Assembly: GCF_900110105.1 (NCBI RefSeq)
Contig: NZ_FOCL01000018.1
Span: forward strand, 1 to 64,000
Source: Mucilaginibacter gossypiicola
Lineage (GTDB): Bacteria; Bacteroidota; Bacteroidia; Sphingobacteriales; Sphingobacteriaceae
Direction of reading: 5' to 3'
Length of the DNA stretch: 64,000 nt
Part shown: positions 25,644 through 32,791 of the stretch, piece by piece
How positions within the stretch are numbered: the first letter of the stretch is position 1
How the letters are laid out: every line of letters starts with the position of its first letter
Translations under genes and position numbers: made by a program
Notes under the pieces: generated by a model
Database searches by the model: none
Told to the model about the DNA's origin: nothing
Seen by the model: the letters and a program-made list of their open reading frames with translations, nothing else

Positions 25644-26615
25644 TTACTTATTTCGCTCGGTAGTAAACCTCACCAGTTGCTCCAACCCACGGTGCGAATC
25701 ACTATCCGGGAAGGTGTTCAGGATCTCGAAAGCCTCATCCTGGAAACGTTTCATCTGCGTTTCGGCATACTGTAGGCCGCCGGTATCTTTTACAAATTTG
25801 ATGATCTCAGCTATCTTTTTAGGGTCTTCATTATGGTTTTTTACCAGGTTAATAACCCGTTTCTTTTCTGAGCTGCTGCAATTAGCCAGCGCATAAATAA
25901 GCGGCAGGGTAACTTTTTTCTCTTTGATATCGATACCTAATGGTTTTCCCACATCATCGGTACCAAAATCAAACATATCATCCTTGATCTGGAATGCGAT
26001 GCCGATCTTTTCGCCAAAGAGGCGCATTTTTTCGATAACCTCATCACTTGCACCGGCAGATGCAGCTCCACAAGCACAACATGAAGCAATAAGTGAAGCA
26101 GTTTTCTGCCTGATCACATCGTAATAAACCGGTTCGCCAATATCCATGCGGCGCACCTTTTCAATCTGCATCAGTTCGCCCTCACTCATTTGCTTAACCG
26201 CGTCAGATACTATGCGCAACAACTGAAAATCGTTATTATCGATAGAAAGCAGCAAACCTTTTGAAAGCAGGTAATCGCCTACCAAAACGGCGATCTTGTT
26301 TTTCCATAAAGCATTGATAGAGAAAAAGCCACGACGCTGATAGGAATTATCAACCACATCATCATGCACAAGTGATGCCGTATGTAATAGTTCAACCAGT
26401 GCCGCCCCGCGATGCGTAGCCTCATTGATGCCCCCGCAAATGCTGGCCGAAAAGAACACGAACATAGGGCGGATTTGCTTGCCTTTACGCTTTACAATAT
26501 AATGTGTAATGCGGTCAAGCAGCGGAACAGAACTCTTCATCGAGTTCCTGAATTTCTCCTCAAACGCATCAATATCAGCAGCAATAGGTTTTTTAATGTC
26601 GTTGATGCTCAGCAT
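25644..26615 (-). CDS. Polyprenyl (octaprenyl-type) diphosphate synthase
   Basis: 323 aa from ATG 26615; a second in-frame Met lies 3 codons upstream. It is a trans-isoprenyl synthase with the first Asp-rich motif DDVVD (85-89) and the second KDDMFD (211-216), both of which bind Mg-diphosphate. The GKQIRP segment at 45-50 binds isopentenyl diphosphate. It makes the long side chain of menaquinone in Bacteroidota; the chain length is not readable from the sequence. The small residues before DDVVD (LLHTASLVH) fit a long-chain product. The gene is followed by the truncated hemoglobin gene, 78 bases away. Confidence 0.88.
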   Translation of the reverse strand: MLSINDIKKPIAADIDAFEEKFRNSMKSSVPLLDRITHYIVKRKGKQIRPMFVFFSASICGGINEATHRGAALVELLHTASLVHDDVVDNSYQRRGFFSINALWKNKIAVLVGDYLLSKGLLLSIDNNDFQLLRIVSDAVKQMSEGELMQIEKVRRMDIGEPVYYDVIRQKTASLIASCCACGAASAGASDEVIEKMRLFGEKIGIAFQIKDDMFDFGTDDVGKPLGIDIKEKKVTLPLIYALANCSSSEKKRVINLVKNHNEDPKKIAEIIKFVKDTGGLQYAETQMKRFQDEAFEILNTFPDSDSHRGLEQLVRFTTERNK

Positions 26616-26793
26616 TGCAACCAAAACAGTATTTTATGTTAACCACCGCCTTGTGACAGTGCGAAGCAAACATAAGCTAAAATTATGTATCTGCATTGCA
26701 GCCTACTATTTTTTACTCAAATTAAACCAAAGCATGTAATAATAGTCATACAGATGCGAGTGCAATTTTTGTAAGTAGAGTTTAGTTTTTGTG

Positions 26794-26829
26794 AAAGCGG
26801 AGCCCGGTTTAAACAGGCTTCGCTTTTTT
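26794..26829 (+). terminator. Hairpin plus T-run with no gene before it on this strand
   Basis: AAAGCGGAGCC (26794-26804) and GGCTTCGCTTT (26816-26826) pair with one G-T wobble and are followed by TTTTTT. On the + strand this is a good Rho-independent terminator, but the genes to its left run on the - strand. It may end a small RNA, or it may insulate the tRNA gene. Confidence 0.55.
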
Positions 26830-26860
26830 ATTGATTGTAAGGGCAAATATTTTACCTTTG
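26830..26860 (+). promoter_or_regulatory. Promoter of tRNA-Ser
   Basis: TACCTTTG (26853-26860) matches the Bacteroidota -7 TAnnTTTG, and ATTG (26830-26833) lies 19 bases upstream as a -33 TTTG-like box. The tRNA begins 17 bases after the -7 element, a plausible short leader. Confidence 0.55.
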
Positions 26861-26877
26861 CACTCCACTATTTACAC

Positions 26878-26965
26878 GGAGAGGTGTCTGAGTGGTCGAA
26901 AGAGCACGCCTGGAAAGTGTGTATACTCCAAAAGGGTATCGAGGGTTCGAATCCCTCCCTCTCCG
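26878..26965 (+). tRNA. tRNA-Ser (GGA anticodon)
   Basis: 88 bases. The acceptor stem GGAGAGG (26878-26884) pairs with CCTCTCC (26958-26964), with discriminator G26965. The anticodon stem-loop CACGC-CTGGAAA-GTGTG gives anticodon GGA. A long variable arm (ATACTCC...GGGTAT) marks a class II tRNA, and the T-arm is GAGGG-TTCGAAT-CCCTC. CCA is not encoded. A tyrosine recombinase gene starts 250 bases downstream, so the tRNA 3' end is a likely attachment site. Confidence 0.95.
26941..26965 (+). other. Candidate attachment site at the tRNA-Ser 3' end
   Basis: The 3' part of tRNA genes (T-arm and acceptor stem) is the usual target of tyrosine recombinases, and a recombinase gene reading away from the tRNA follows. 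No second copy of this segment was seen in the window, so the other junction must lie beyond 64000 if the element is intact. Confidence 0.45.
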
Positions 26966-27215
26966 CTGATTTTCAAACCAAAAATGACTGAAAGCCTGTT
27001 TTTCGCACGAAAACAGGTTTTTTGCTTTAAACCGACAAGCTGTTTTATACGCCGTTTCGTATGATTCTGGTGAGTAATTCGGTGAGTAAAGTTAATCAAT
27101 TGATTAACTCACCAGAAAGGGTTTAAAACACTGATTGACAGCCCGTTCAAAAAATGAACATCTTGTCAGAAAATGGCCGCAAACCGATATTTGTTTAACC
27201 ATTTAGTGAGTCATT

Positions 27216-28430
27216 ATGAAGACAATTTTCAGTGTGCTCTTTTATTTGAAGAGACCAAAGAGCTATCAGACAGGTCCTATGCCTATCTACATGCGTATTA
27301 CGATTGACAGTAAGCGCACAGAAATCACCACCGGCCGTGAATGCGAACCTTCGCAGTGGATACCATCAGCAGGGCGAATGAAGGGAACGAAAGAAACCGT
27401 AAAATCGCTCAATAATTACCTCGACACCCTACGCGCGAAGATCGATGACGCGCATTCAGCAATGATCAAAGCGGGAGATGACATTACCTCAGAGAGTTTG
27501 AAATGTCGTTTCCTGGGCAAAGAAGAGAACCCAAAAATGCTCATCGAAATCTTTGAAAATCACAACGAGAAATTCGGTAAGCTCGTCGGCAAAGAAAATT
27601 CAAAAGGTACACTAAGCCGGTATAAAATATCGTTGAGCCATACACAGCGCTTTCTCAAGTGGCGTTTTAATCTTTCAGATATTCCTGTCAAAAAAGTAGA
27701 TCACCAATTCATTACGGATTATGATTTCTGGCTAAGATCAGAGCGCAACTGCGGCAATAATTCGGCCGTTAAGTACATGAGGAACTTTAAAAAGATCATC
27801 ACCATCTGCCTGGATAACGGCTGGATTGACCGCAACCCATTCCTGAAATACAAAGGCAAAACGAAACGGGTTAACCGGATATGCCTGGAACAAGACGACC
27901 TGAAACGTATTGCCGAAAAGAACTTTTCGTCTGCACGACTTGAACAGATCAGGGATATTTTCCTGTTCAGCTGCTACACAGGCCTGGCGTACATTGACAT
28001 TAAGAATCTGCACCGTGAGCACCTGACTAACCGCTACGACGGCGAAATATGGATCATGACCAATCGCCAAAAAACCGATATCCCAACCCGGGTCCCGCTT
28101 TTACCGCAAGCAATTGAGCTCATACGAAAATATGAGTATCATCCGAAGTGCGCCAATACTGGGCTGCTCTTCCCGGTACCCTCCAATCAAAAGGTCAACG
28201 ACTACCTGAAGGAGATCGCTGAACTCTGTAAGATCAAGCAGACCCTGACCTTTCATATCGCACGACATACTTTTGCTACTACGATAACGCTGGCCAACGA
28301 TGTGCCTATAGAAAGCGTGTCTGTTATGCTGGGCCATGCGAGTATCAAAACCACACAGGAGTATGCTAAAGTGCTAAATCTGAAACTAAGCAGGGACATG
28401 AGCGCCCTTCGATCAAAAATTGGCTCATAA
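27216..28430 (+). CDS. Tyrosine recombinase / integrase (Bacteroidota mobile-element type)
   Basis: 404 aa. The N-terminal arm-binding region starts MKTIFSVLFYLKRPKSYQTG, a SAM-like core-binding domain spans about 100-205, and the catalytic domain about 215-400. Catalytic residues seen are His347 and Arg350 (FHIARHTF), His374 (LGHAS) and Tyr383 (TQEYAKV). The first catalytic Arg is missing: TGLAYID has Ala258 at that place. Many Bacteroidota integrases related to IntDOT also lack Arg I, so this need not mean inactivity. It is the first gene after tRNA-Ser and most likely integrates the element that fills the rest of the window. Confidence 0.9.
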   Translation: MKTIFSVLFYLKRPKSYQTGPMPIYMRITIDSKRTEITTGRECEPSQWIPSAGRMKGTKETVKSLNNYLDTLRAKIDDAHSAMIKAGDDITSESLKCRFLGKEENPKMLIEIFENHNEKFGKLVGKENSKGTLSRYKISLSHTQRFLKWRFNLSDIPVKKVDHQFITDYDFWLRSERNCGNNSAVKYMRNFKKIITICLDNGWIDRNPFLKYKGKTKRVNRICLEQDDLKRIAEKNFSSARLEQIRDIFLFSCYTGLAYIDIKNLHREHLTNRYDGEIWIMTNRQKTDIPTRVPLLPQAIELIRKYEYHPKCANTGLLFPVPSNQKVNDYLKEIAELCKIKQTLTFHIARHTFATTITLANDVPIESVSVMLGHASIKTTQEYAKVLNLKLSRDMSALRSKIGS

Positions 28431-28475
28431 AAATTGATGCCTGTCTACCAACAACTTAAAAATACAAAATATTAT

Positions 28476-29483
28476 ATGGAAGCATCGAAATCGATCATCG
28501 GTGATATACAATCGATAATAAGTACGGCGAGAGAATCGGCAGTTCGCTCTGTAGATTTTGAACGTGTCAGGATGTACTGGTACATTGGCCGACGTATCTT
28601 CGAAGAAGAGCAAGATGGTCAGGAACGCGCCATTTATGGCGAACGCCTGATCCCATACCTTTCCGAAAAACTCATGCCTCAATTCGGGACGGCGTTCTCT
28701 GCGAGGAACCTTAATCACTTCAGGCAATTTTACAGGAGCTTTCCAATTGTGAACGCACTGCGTACACAATTGACATGGACGCATTACCGCTCCCTTTTAA
28801 GTATGGAAACAGCGGAAAAAAGAGATTTCTACATAGGTGAAACAGTTAAGAACAACTGGACATCAAGGCAAATGGAGCGTCAGATCAATAGCCAGTTGTA
28901 TGAACGTCTGCTATTAAGCATGGATCAAGACAGAGTCCTCTCGGTAGCCCGAAATGAAAAGCAATCCGAAGCCCCACAGGAGATCATCAAAGACCCGATG
29001 GTTTTAGAGTTCCTGGGCCTCAAACAGGAAGCAGCTTACTTTGAAAGGGACATCGAGTCCGCGCTGATCACGCATCTTCAGGAATTTATGCTTGAACTCG
29101 GAAATGGATATTCTTTTGTAGCGCGTCAAAAACGGATACATCTGGACGGTGATGATTTTTTTATCGATCTGGTTTTTTACAACAGGCTGCTTCAATGTTT
29201 CGTGATCGTTGAACTGAAGACACATAAAATTACACATCAGGACATAGGGCAGCTACAGATGTATGTAAATTATTTTGACCGGGTTGAAAAGCTGGCACAT
29301 GAAACGCCTACGGTCGGTATACTTTTATGCCTGGAAAAAAACGATACTGTCGTCAAATTTTCTTTGCCGGAAAACAGCAACATTTTCGCGACCCGTTATC
29401 AATTATATCTGCCTACTGCGGATCAGTTACTGACAGAAGTTCAAAAGGAATTGAAGAAGCAGCAAAGATTAAATGATCAATAA
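28476..29483 (+). CDS. YhcG/DUF1016 family PD-(D/E)XK nuclease-like protein
   Basis: 335 aa from the favoured ATG at 28476; the frame is open from 28434. The N-terminal DUF1016_N part (about 1-150) includes RMYWYIGRRIFEEEQ and LTWTHYRSLLSM. The C-terminal nuclease part shows FIDLVFYN (Asp231) and VELKTHKI (Glu246, Lys248), the PD-(D/E)XK signature, followed by QLQMYVNYFD. The family is widespread on mobile elements and near restriction or defence genes; its function is not settled. It follows the integrase by 45 bases and may be cotranscribed with it. Confidence 0.85.
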   Translation: MEASKSIIGDIQSIISTARESAVRSVDFERVRMYWYIGRRIFEEEQDGQERAIYGERLIPYLSEKLMPQFGTAFSARNLNHFRQFYRSFPIVNALRTQLTWTHYRSLLSMETAEKRDFYIGETVKNNWTSRQMERQINSQLYERLLLSMDQDRVLSVARNEKQSEAPQEIIKDPMVLEFLGLKQEAAYFERDIESALITHLQEFMLELGNGYSFVARQKRIHLDGDDFFIDLVFYNRLLQCFVIVELKTHKITHQDIGQLQMYVNYFDRVEKLAHETPTVGILLCLEKNDTVVKFSLPENSNIFATRYQLYLPTADQLLTEVQKELKKQQRLNDQ

Positions 29484-29564
29484 ATGCTATGTAATCCCTC
29501 GAATTTGATGTGGTTGTTTGCGGCATCAAATGTTTAAACCTAAAATATACTTTAAAGAAATCAC

Positions 29565-29590
29565 ATCCGACTCGGATAACATCGGATAAC
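29565..29590 (+). promoter_or_regulatory. Palindrome and direct repeats before the excisionase-like gene
   Basis: ATCCGACTCGGAT (29565-29577) is palindromic around one base, and CGGATAAC occurs twice (29573-29580 and 29583-29590), 10 bases apart. The position 50-75 bases upstream of the HTH gene makes these possible binding sites for it or for the recombinase. Confidence 0.35.
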
Positions 29591-29640
29591 AGGAACGGTC
29601 ACTGCTGCGATTTTTGCTTCATAATTCTTAATTAAATATT

Positions 29641-29904
29641 ATGGCGGCAATCGAGTTACTTACCAGAGACGACTTGCAGCAATTTCGGCTGCAATTGTTA
29701 GAGGATATTAAATCCATCATCTCGGCACCAAAAGTACAAGCAAAGCAATGGCTTAAAAGCGCGGAAGTCCGTAAATTGCTCAGTATATCTTCAAGCACAT
29801 TGCAAACCCTTCGCATTAACGGAACTATCCGGTTTTCACGTGTCGGCAAGATCATGTATTATAAAAATGACGATATTCTGAAATTATTGGAGGGCGAGAA
29901 TTGA
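29641..29904 (+). CDS. Helix-turn-helix (excisionase-like) DNA-binding protein
   Basis: 87 aa. Residues about 38-84 form a MerR-like/HTH_17 winged helix-turn-helix: WLKSAEVRKLLSISSSTLQTLR is the helix-turn-helix, and GTIRFSRVGKIMYYKNDDI is the wing. Such proteins act as excisionases or regulators in Bacteroidota conjugative elements and often sit just after the integrase. Its stop overlaps the TTG start of the next gene by 4 bases (TTGA), so the two are probably translationally coupled. Confidence 0.82.
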   Translation: MAAIELLTRDDLQQFRLQLLEDIKSIISAPKVQAKQWLKSAEVRKLLSISSSTLQTLRINGTIRFSRVGKIMYYKNDDILKLLEGEN

Positions 29905-30188
29905 GTCAAGCATTCAGGCAATTGCAGCGTTTTTATGACAGGGCCAACCGGGACAGTCGCCTTCTGCCAAGCCATATCAGTTTATATTTCGGACTGATAT
30001 GGCTTTGGAGCATCAATGAATTTTCACCAAAATTAAAGATAGCAAGGAAGGAACTCATGGTACTTTCACATATCAACTCAATTGTAACGTATCATAAATG
30101 CATAAAAGATTTAACTGACTTCGGATACTTCGAATATCGCCCTTCTTTCAATTCTTATAAAGGCTCTGAAATCCGCCTGCTGCTCTAA
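29901..30188 (+). CDS. Small winged-helix-like protein of Bacteroidota mobile elements
   Basis: 95 aa, starting with TTG at 29901. The helix-rich sequence (LPSHISLYFGLIWLWSIN, then RKELMVLSHINSIVTYHKCI and LTDFGYFEYRPSFNSYKGSE) looks like a replication-initiator or DnaD-type winged helix. The final 'YRPS-N-YKGSEIRLLL' would be the wing. Similar short genes follow excisionase-like genes in related elements (from memory). The function is unknown; it could be a transcription regulator. It overlaps the HTH gene by 4 bases. Confidence 0.6.
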   Translation: MSQAFRQLQRFYDRANRDSRLLPSHISLYFGLIWLWSINEFSPKLKIARKELMVLSHINSIVTYHKCIKDLTDFGYFEYRPSFNSYKGSEIRLLL

Positions 30189-30530
30189 CGGTGCAACCAA
30201 ATTGAAATACAATTTCGAGGGATACCTTTTTAGCGAGTGTTGGTACTTTTGATAATGTTATATTTAAATCTTTGAAATAAAGAAAGCAGTACCTTCTTTT
30301 TAAGTGTAGATAGGACCGGGAGGCGCGTCTTCCGACACGGAGTAGTCCCAATGTGAAGGTACTTCATCGTAACCATATGTCCAGATGGACTGGTTTGTTG
30401 GTTGCTCAAGGCTCCTCATAACATTTTTTAATTCTGCTTTTCTAAAGTATTAAACTTTTTAGAATTTAATGCTTCCATGAATAAATATGAATTAAAATTA
30501 TGCTTGCTCTTACAGCTTTTCGGCTCCCCT
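30189..30530. other. Intergenic, one structured segment
   Basis: No gene is seen. GTACCTTC (30289-30296) and its complement GAAGGTAC (30355-30362) bracket a GC-rich stretch that also contains GGAC/GTCC arms, so a folded RNA or small terminator is possible. The rest is AT-rich and unremarkable. Confidence 0.4.
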
Positions 30531-30950
30531 TTACAAGTTCTTATCTATTAGTTGAAATCCTGATTTAATGTCCTTGGTTTTGATTAAGTATTTGGTTTCA
30601 GATTTGTCCCGGTAGTTGATGACTAACTTTATTTCATTTGGCTCAATGAAGGTGGCGGTAAACGGGTATTTATCAGCAATAGTGATGGAGCCGTCTACAT
30701 AATCAATTTTATCATTATGAATTTTAAAAAAACCGATATAATTATTTAATTTACGGATTACATTAACTTTTCCGCCCGGAAAGAAAATCATTCTAAATGT
30801 CCCGGCGGAATCGGTTTCATTTTTCTTTTCCCTCCATTCCCCATATATTGAATTAACCTTATTCATTACACCATCCTTGTTGTTATAATCGTTGCCGTAT
30901 AAAGACATGCCTGAAATTGCCAAAAAGCAAAACATCAATATCGTTTTCAT
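30531..30950 (-). CDS. Secreted hypothetical protein (lipocalin-like size and pattern)
   Basis: 139 aa with a signal peptide (residues 1-19, AISGMSLYG). The mature part starts with VNSIYGEWREKKNE and alternates hydrophobic and charged residues (MIFFPGGKVNVIRK, PFTATFIEPNEIKLVINY). This is the pattern of small beta-barrel 'lipocalin-like' secreted proteins. No catalytic motif is seen. It starts 6 bases after the stop of the 312-aa gene upstream, so both are very likely one operon. Confidence 0.6.
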   Translation of the reverse strand: MKTILMFCFLAISGMSLYGNDYNNKDGVMNKVNSIYGEWREKKNETDSAGTFRMIFFPGGKVNVIRKLNNYIGFFKIHNDKIDYVDGSITIADKYPFTATFIEPNEIKLVINYRDKSETKYLIKTKDIKSGFQLIDKNL

Positions 30951-30956
30951 AATAAA

Positions 30957-31895
30957 TTAATTTAATAAACTCGTTATACCCCACTGCTTAGCATACGCCT
31001 CGATCGGCGGCAGGCCAACGGCATCACGGCGCTCATTCACATGCTCCTTATCTTTTATCGGTACGAATGAAAATTTGTTAGTCTTTTCATCCTTATCTAA
31101 CTGTGTACCGTAGGTTTGATAGTGGTATCTGGCAGATTCGATCTTGTCCTGTAACAAAGCGAGGTTACCTTTTGATGTTGCGTTCTTATCTGCCGCATCT
31201 TTAAGCAAAGGGAAATATTTCTCCATGGTAGGAAGATCTGCATGGACGATCACCGCAAAAAGTGCCAGGTTGGCGATGTTTCCCACTTTATCGGGGCCCA
31301 GCCAGCCATATTTGTCCAGGATTGCTGTTGTTTTCTGCAGGTTGATCTTGTCTTGCGTTTTCATGCTGTCTAACAACGACTGCATTTGAGGTGATTTGAA
31401 ACCGAATCTGTTCTGCATGCTGTCCGCTTTCCGACGGTAATACTGATCGGACGCGAAAATATCTTCTAATTGTTTTTTGACCGGTAGGTTGTATTGTGCT
31501 TCCAATGCAGTTTTATTATTACGAACGATAGTCATTAAATCTGCCCATCGGGAATCCTTATGAATGGATGCCAGATCAGAATCGATAGCGAGGTGCTGGT
31601 CATCGGCATATTTTCCGGCATTGGCAACTTTAAATAAATGAAAAAACGCGCTGTCCGCCTTACCGGATCTCGCCCAGGCGCAGGCTGCATTATAACGGTC
31701 ATTCAGGATCGCGCGTCCGTTAAATGTATTGAAAGCTGCACTGTAAGCTGATGCTGATTGTTGATATTCCTTTTTTTGAAATAAGGTGTTTGCTTTTTTT
31801 ACCAATTGAAAATATGCTGGCGGAGGGCCGGTCTGAGCGAAAATATCGCCGGAAATTAATAAAGCCAGGCCAATGAGATATAATTTATACTTCAT
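30957..31895 (-). CDS. Secreted DUF6624-type protein with TPR-like N-terminus
   Basis: 312 aa with a signal peptide (about 1-20, ISGDIFAQ). Residues about 28-110 form a TPR-like helical region (FQLVKKANTLFQKKEYQQSASAYSAAF). The C-terminal ~150 residues have the DUF6624 layout: KYGWLGPDKVG, VIVHADLPTMEKYFPLLKDAA, LLQDKIESARYHYQTYGTQ. DUF6624 proteins are widespread in Bacteroidota and of unknown function; the YGTQ and HAD motifs are conserved. It is followed by a small secreted-protein gene in the same direction, with a 6-base gap. Confidence 0.7.
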   Translation of the reverse strand: MKYKLYLIGLALLISGDIFAQTGPPPAYFQLVKKANTLFQKKEYQQSASAYSAAFNTFNGRAILNDRYNAACAWARSGKADSAFFHLFKVANAGKYADDQHLAIDSDLASIHKDSRWADLMTIVRNNKTALEAQYNLPVKKQLEDIFASDQYYRRKADSMQNRFGFKSPQMQSLLDSMKTQDKINLQKTTAILDKYGWLGPDKVGNIANLALFAVIVHADLPTMEKYFPLLKDAADKNATSKGNLALLQDKIESARYHYQTYGTQLDKDEKTNKFSFVPIKDKEHVNERRDAVGLPPIEAYAKQWGITSLLN

Positions 31896-32791
31896 ATGAC
31901 AAACCCTAAAATTTAACTAAATAAAGAATATTATTTTTTATCGACGAAAAATTAATAAGTCAAAAATATTTCAATAGAAATTCATGTCAACAGTTTTAAC
32001 ATTTTTTAACAATTCTTTTTAGCCATGAAATGCAAAACATATCGTAAAGACGAGTCCAACTCGGAGATGTTTTGCGCGCGCTCAGACCACTTTTCCTGAA
32101 CAAATTTTCACTTCTGCATTTGAACAAATATTCACGTGCAGCAAACTGAAATGTATGATGGGAAACATCGTCACGTTAGCACATCAGAAAAGTGGCGGTG
32201 TGAAAAGCAAGTTAGCTTTGAACCTGGCCTTGTGCTTCGAGGATAAGTTAAAGATTACCCTTATTGACTCTGATCTTTAGGGAAATTTATACGACCTGAG
32301 AGGATCTTCGTCAAGATGTTACCTAAAAGAAAAACGCCGCAAATTAGTACAAGAGGCTGTCTCACAAATCTATTATGTCGATATTCTGGATCAGGCTATT
32401 CAGTGCGACTTTGAGAACCGGGTTTTATAAGCAATTAAGAAAATTGAAATTAGTAATTAATAAAGTATTATGGTCAGAGTGTTACGGAATTAGCTGTTTG
32501 CTAGTCCGTAACGGGGTGATCAGTGACTCCGGAATGTCCACAAACCCTTTGCATAACTTGCTCTCACTGCTAACTGTCAATGACCACTCCTCTAAATGGG
32601 GAAAATTTATAGAAAATCAATTTTGAAAAATATTCCTGCGGCATCAATAGCATTTCTACCTGTTTCACGCTAATCTTATTTACGGCGATGTCACAGCTCG
32701 CAGCCCGTAAGTTTTGTAGAATAATTGTTCTTCAAATAAAAACTTTTTTCCCTCTAATTAATTTAGTATTCAACAATTTGAATAACAATTA
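31896..32791. other. Gene-poor region with a broken parA copy
   Basis: About 900 bases. The first 150 bases are AT-rich. From about 32090 to 32310 the sequence is a decayed duplicate of the parA locus at 50480-50710. An open frame at 32375-32626 has no family resemblance or coding pattern and is not called. The last 100 bases probably hold the promoter of the trehalose operon (AT-rich; no clear -33/-7 pair). Confidence 0.6.
32155..32310 (+). pseudogene. Remnant of a parA gene (duplicate of the copy at 50561)
   Basis: The frame from ATG 32155 reads MMGNIVTLAHQKSGGVKSK and then LALNLALCFEDKLK and LIDSDL, followed by an in-frame TAG (32278-32280). The intact parA has CAG (Gln) at that place in LIDSDLQGS. 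The Walker A KGGVGKST has become KSGGVKSK. Similarity continues for a few codons after the stop (GNLYDL vs GSIYHL) and then ends. The 70 bases upstream, including TGAACAAAT repeats, also match the upstream region of the intact gene. It is a truncated, inactive copy left by a duplication or rearrangement. Confidence 0.85.

Noticed and set aside
32375..32626. Open frame of 83 codons in the gap before treX
   Set aside because: No similarity, poor start context and located among decayed sequence.
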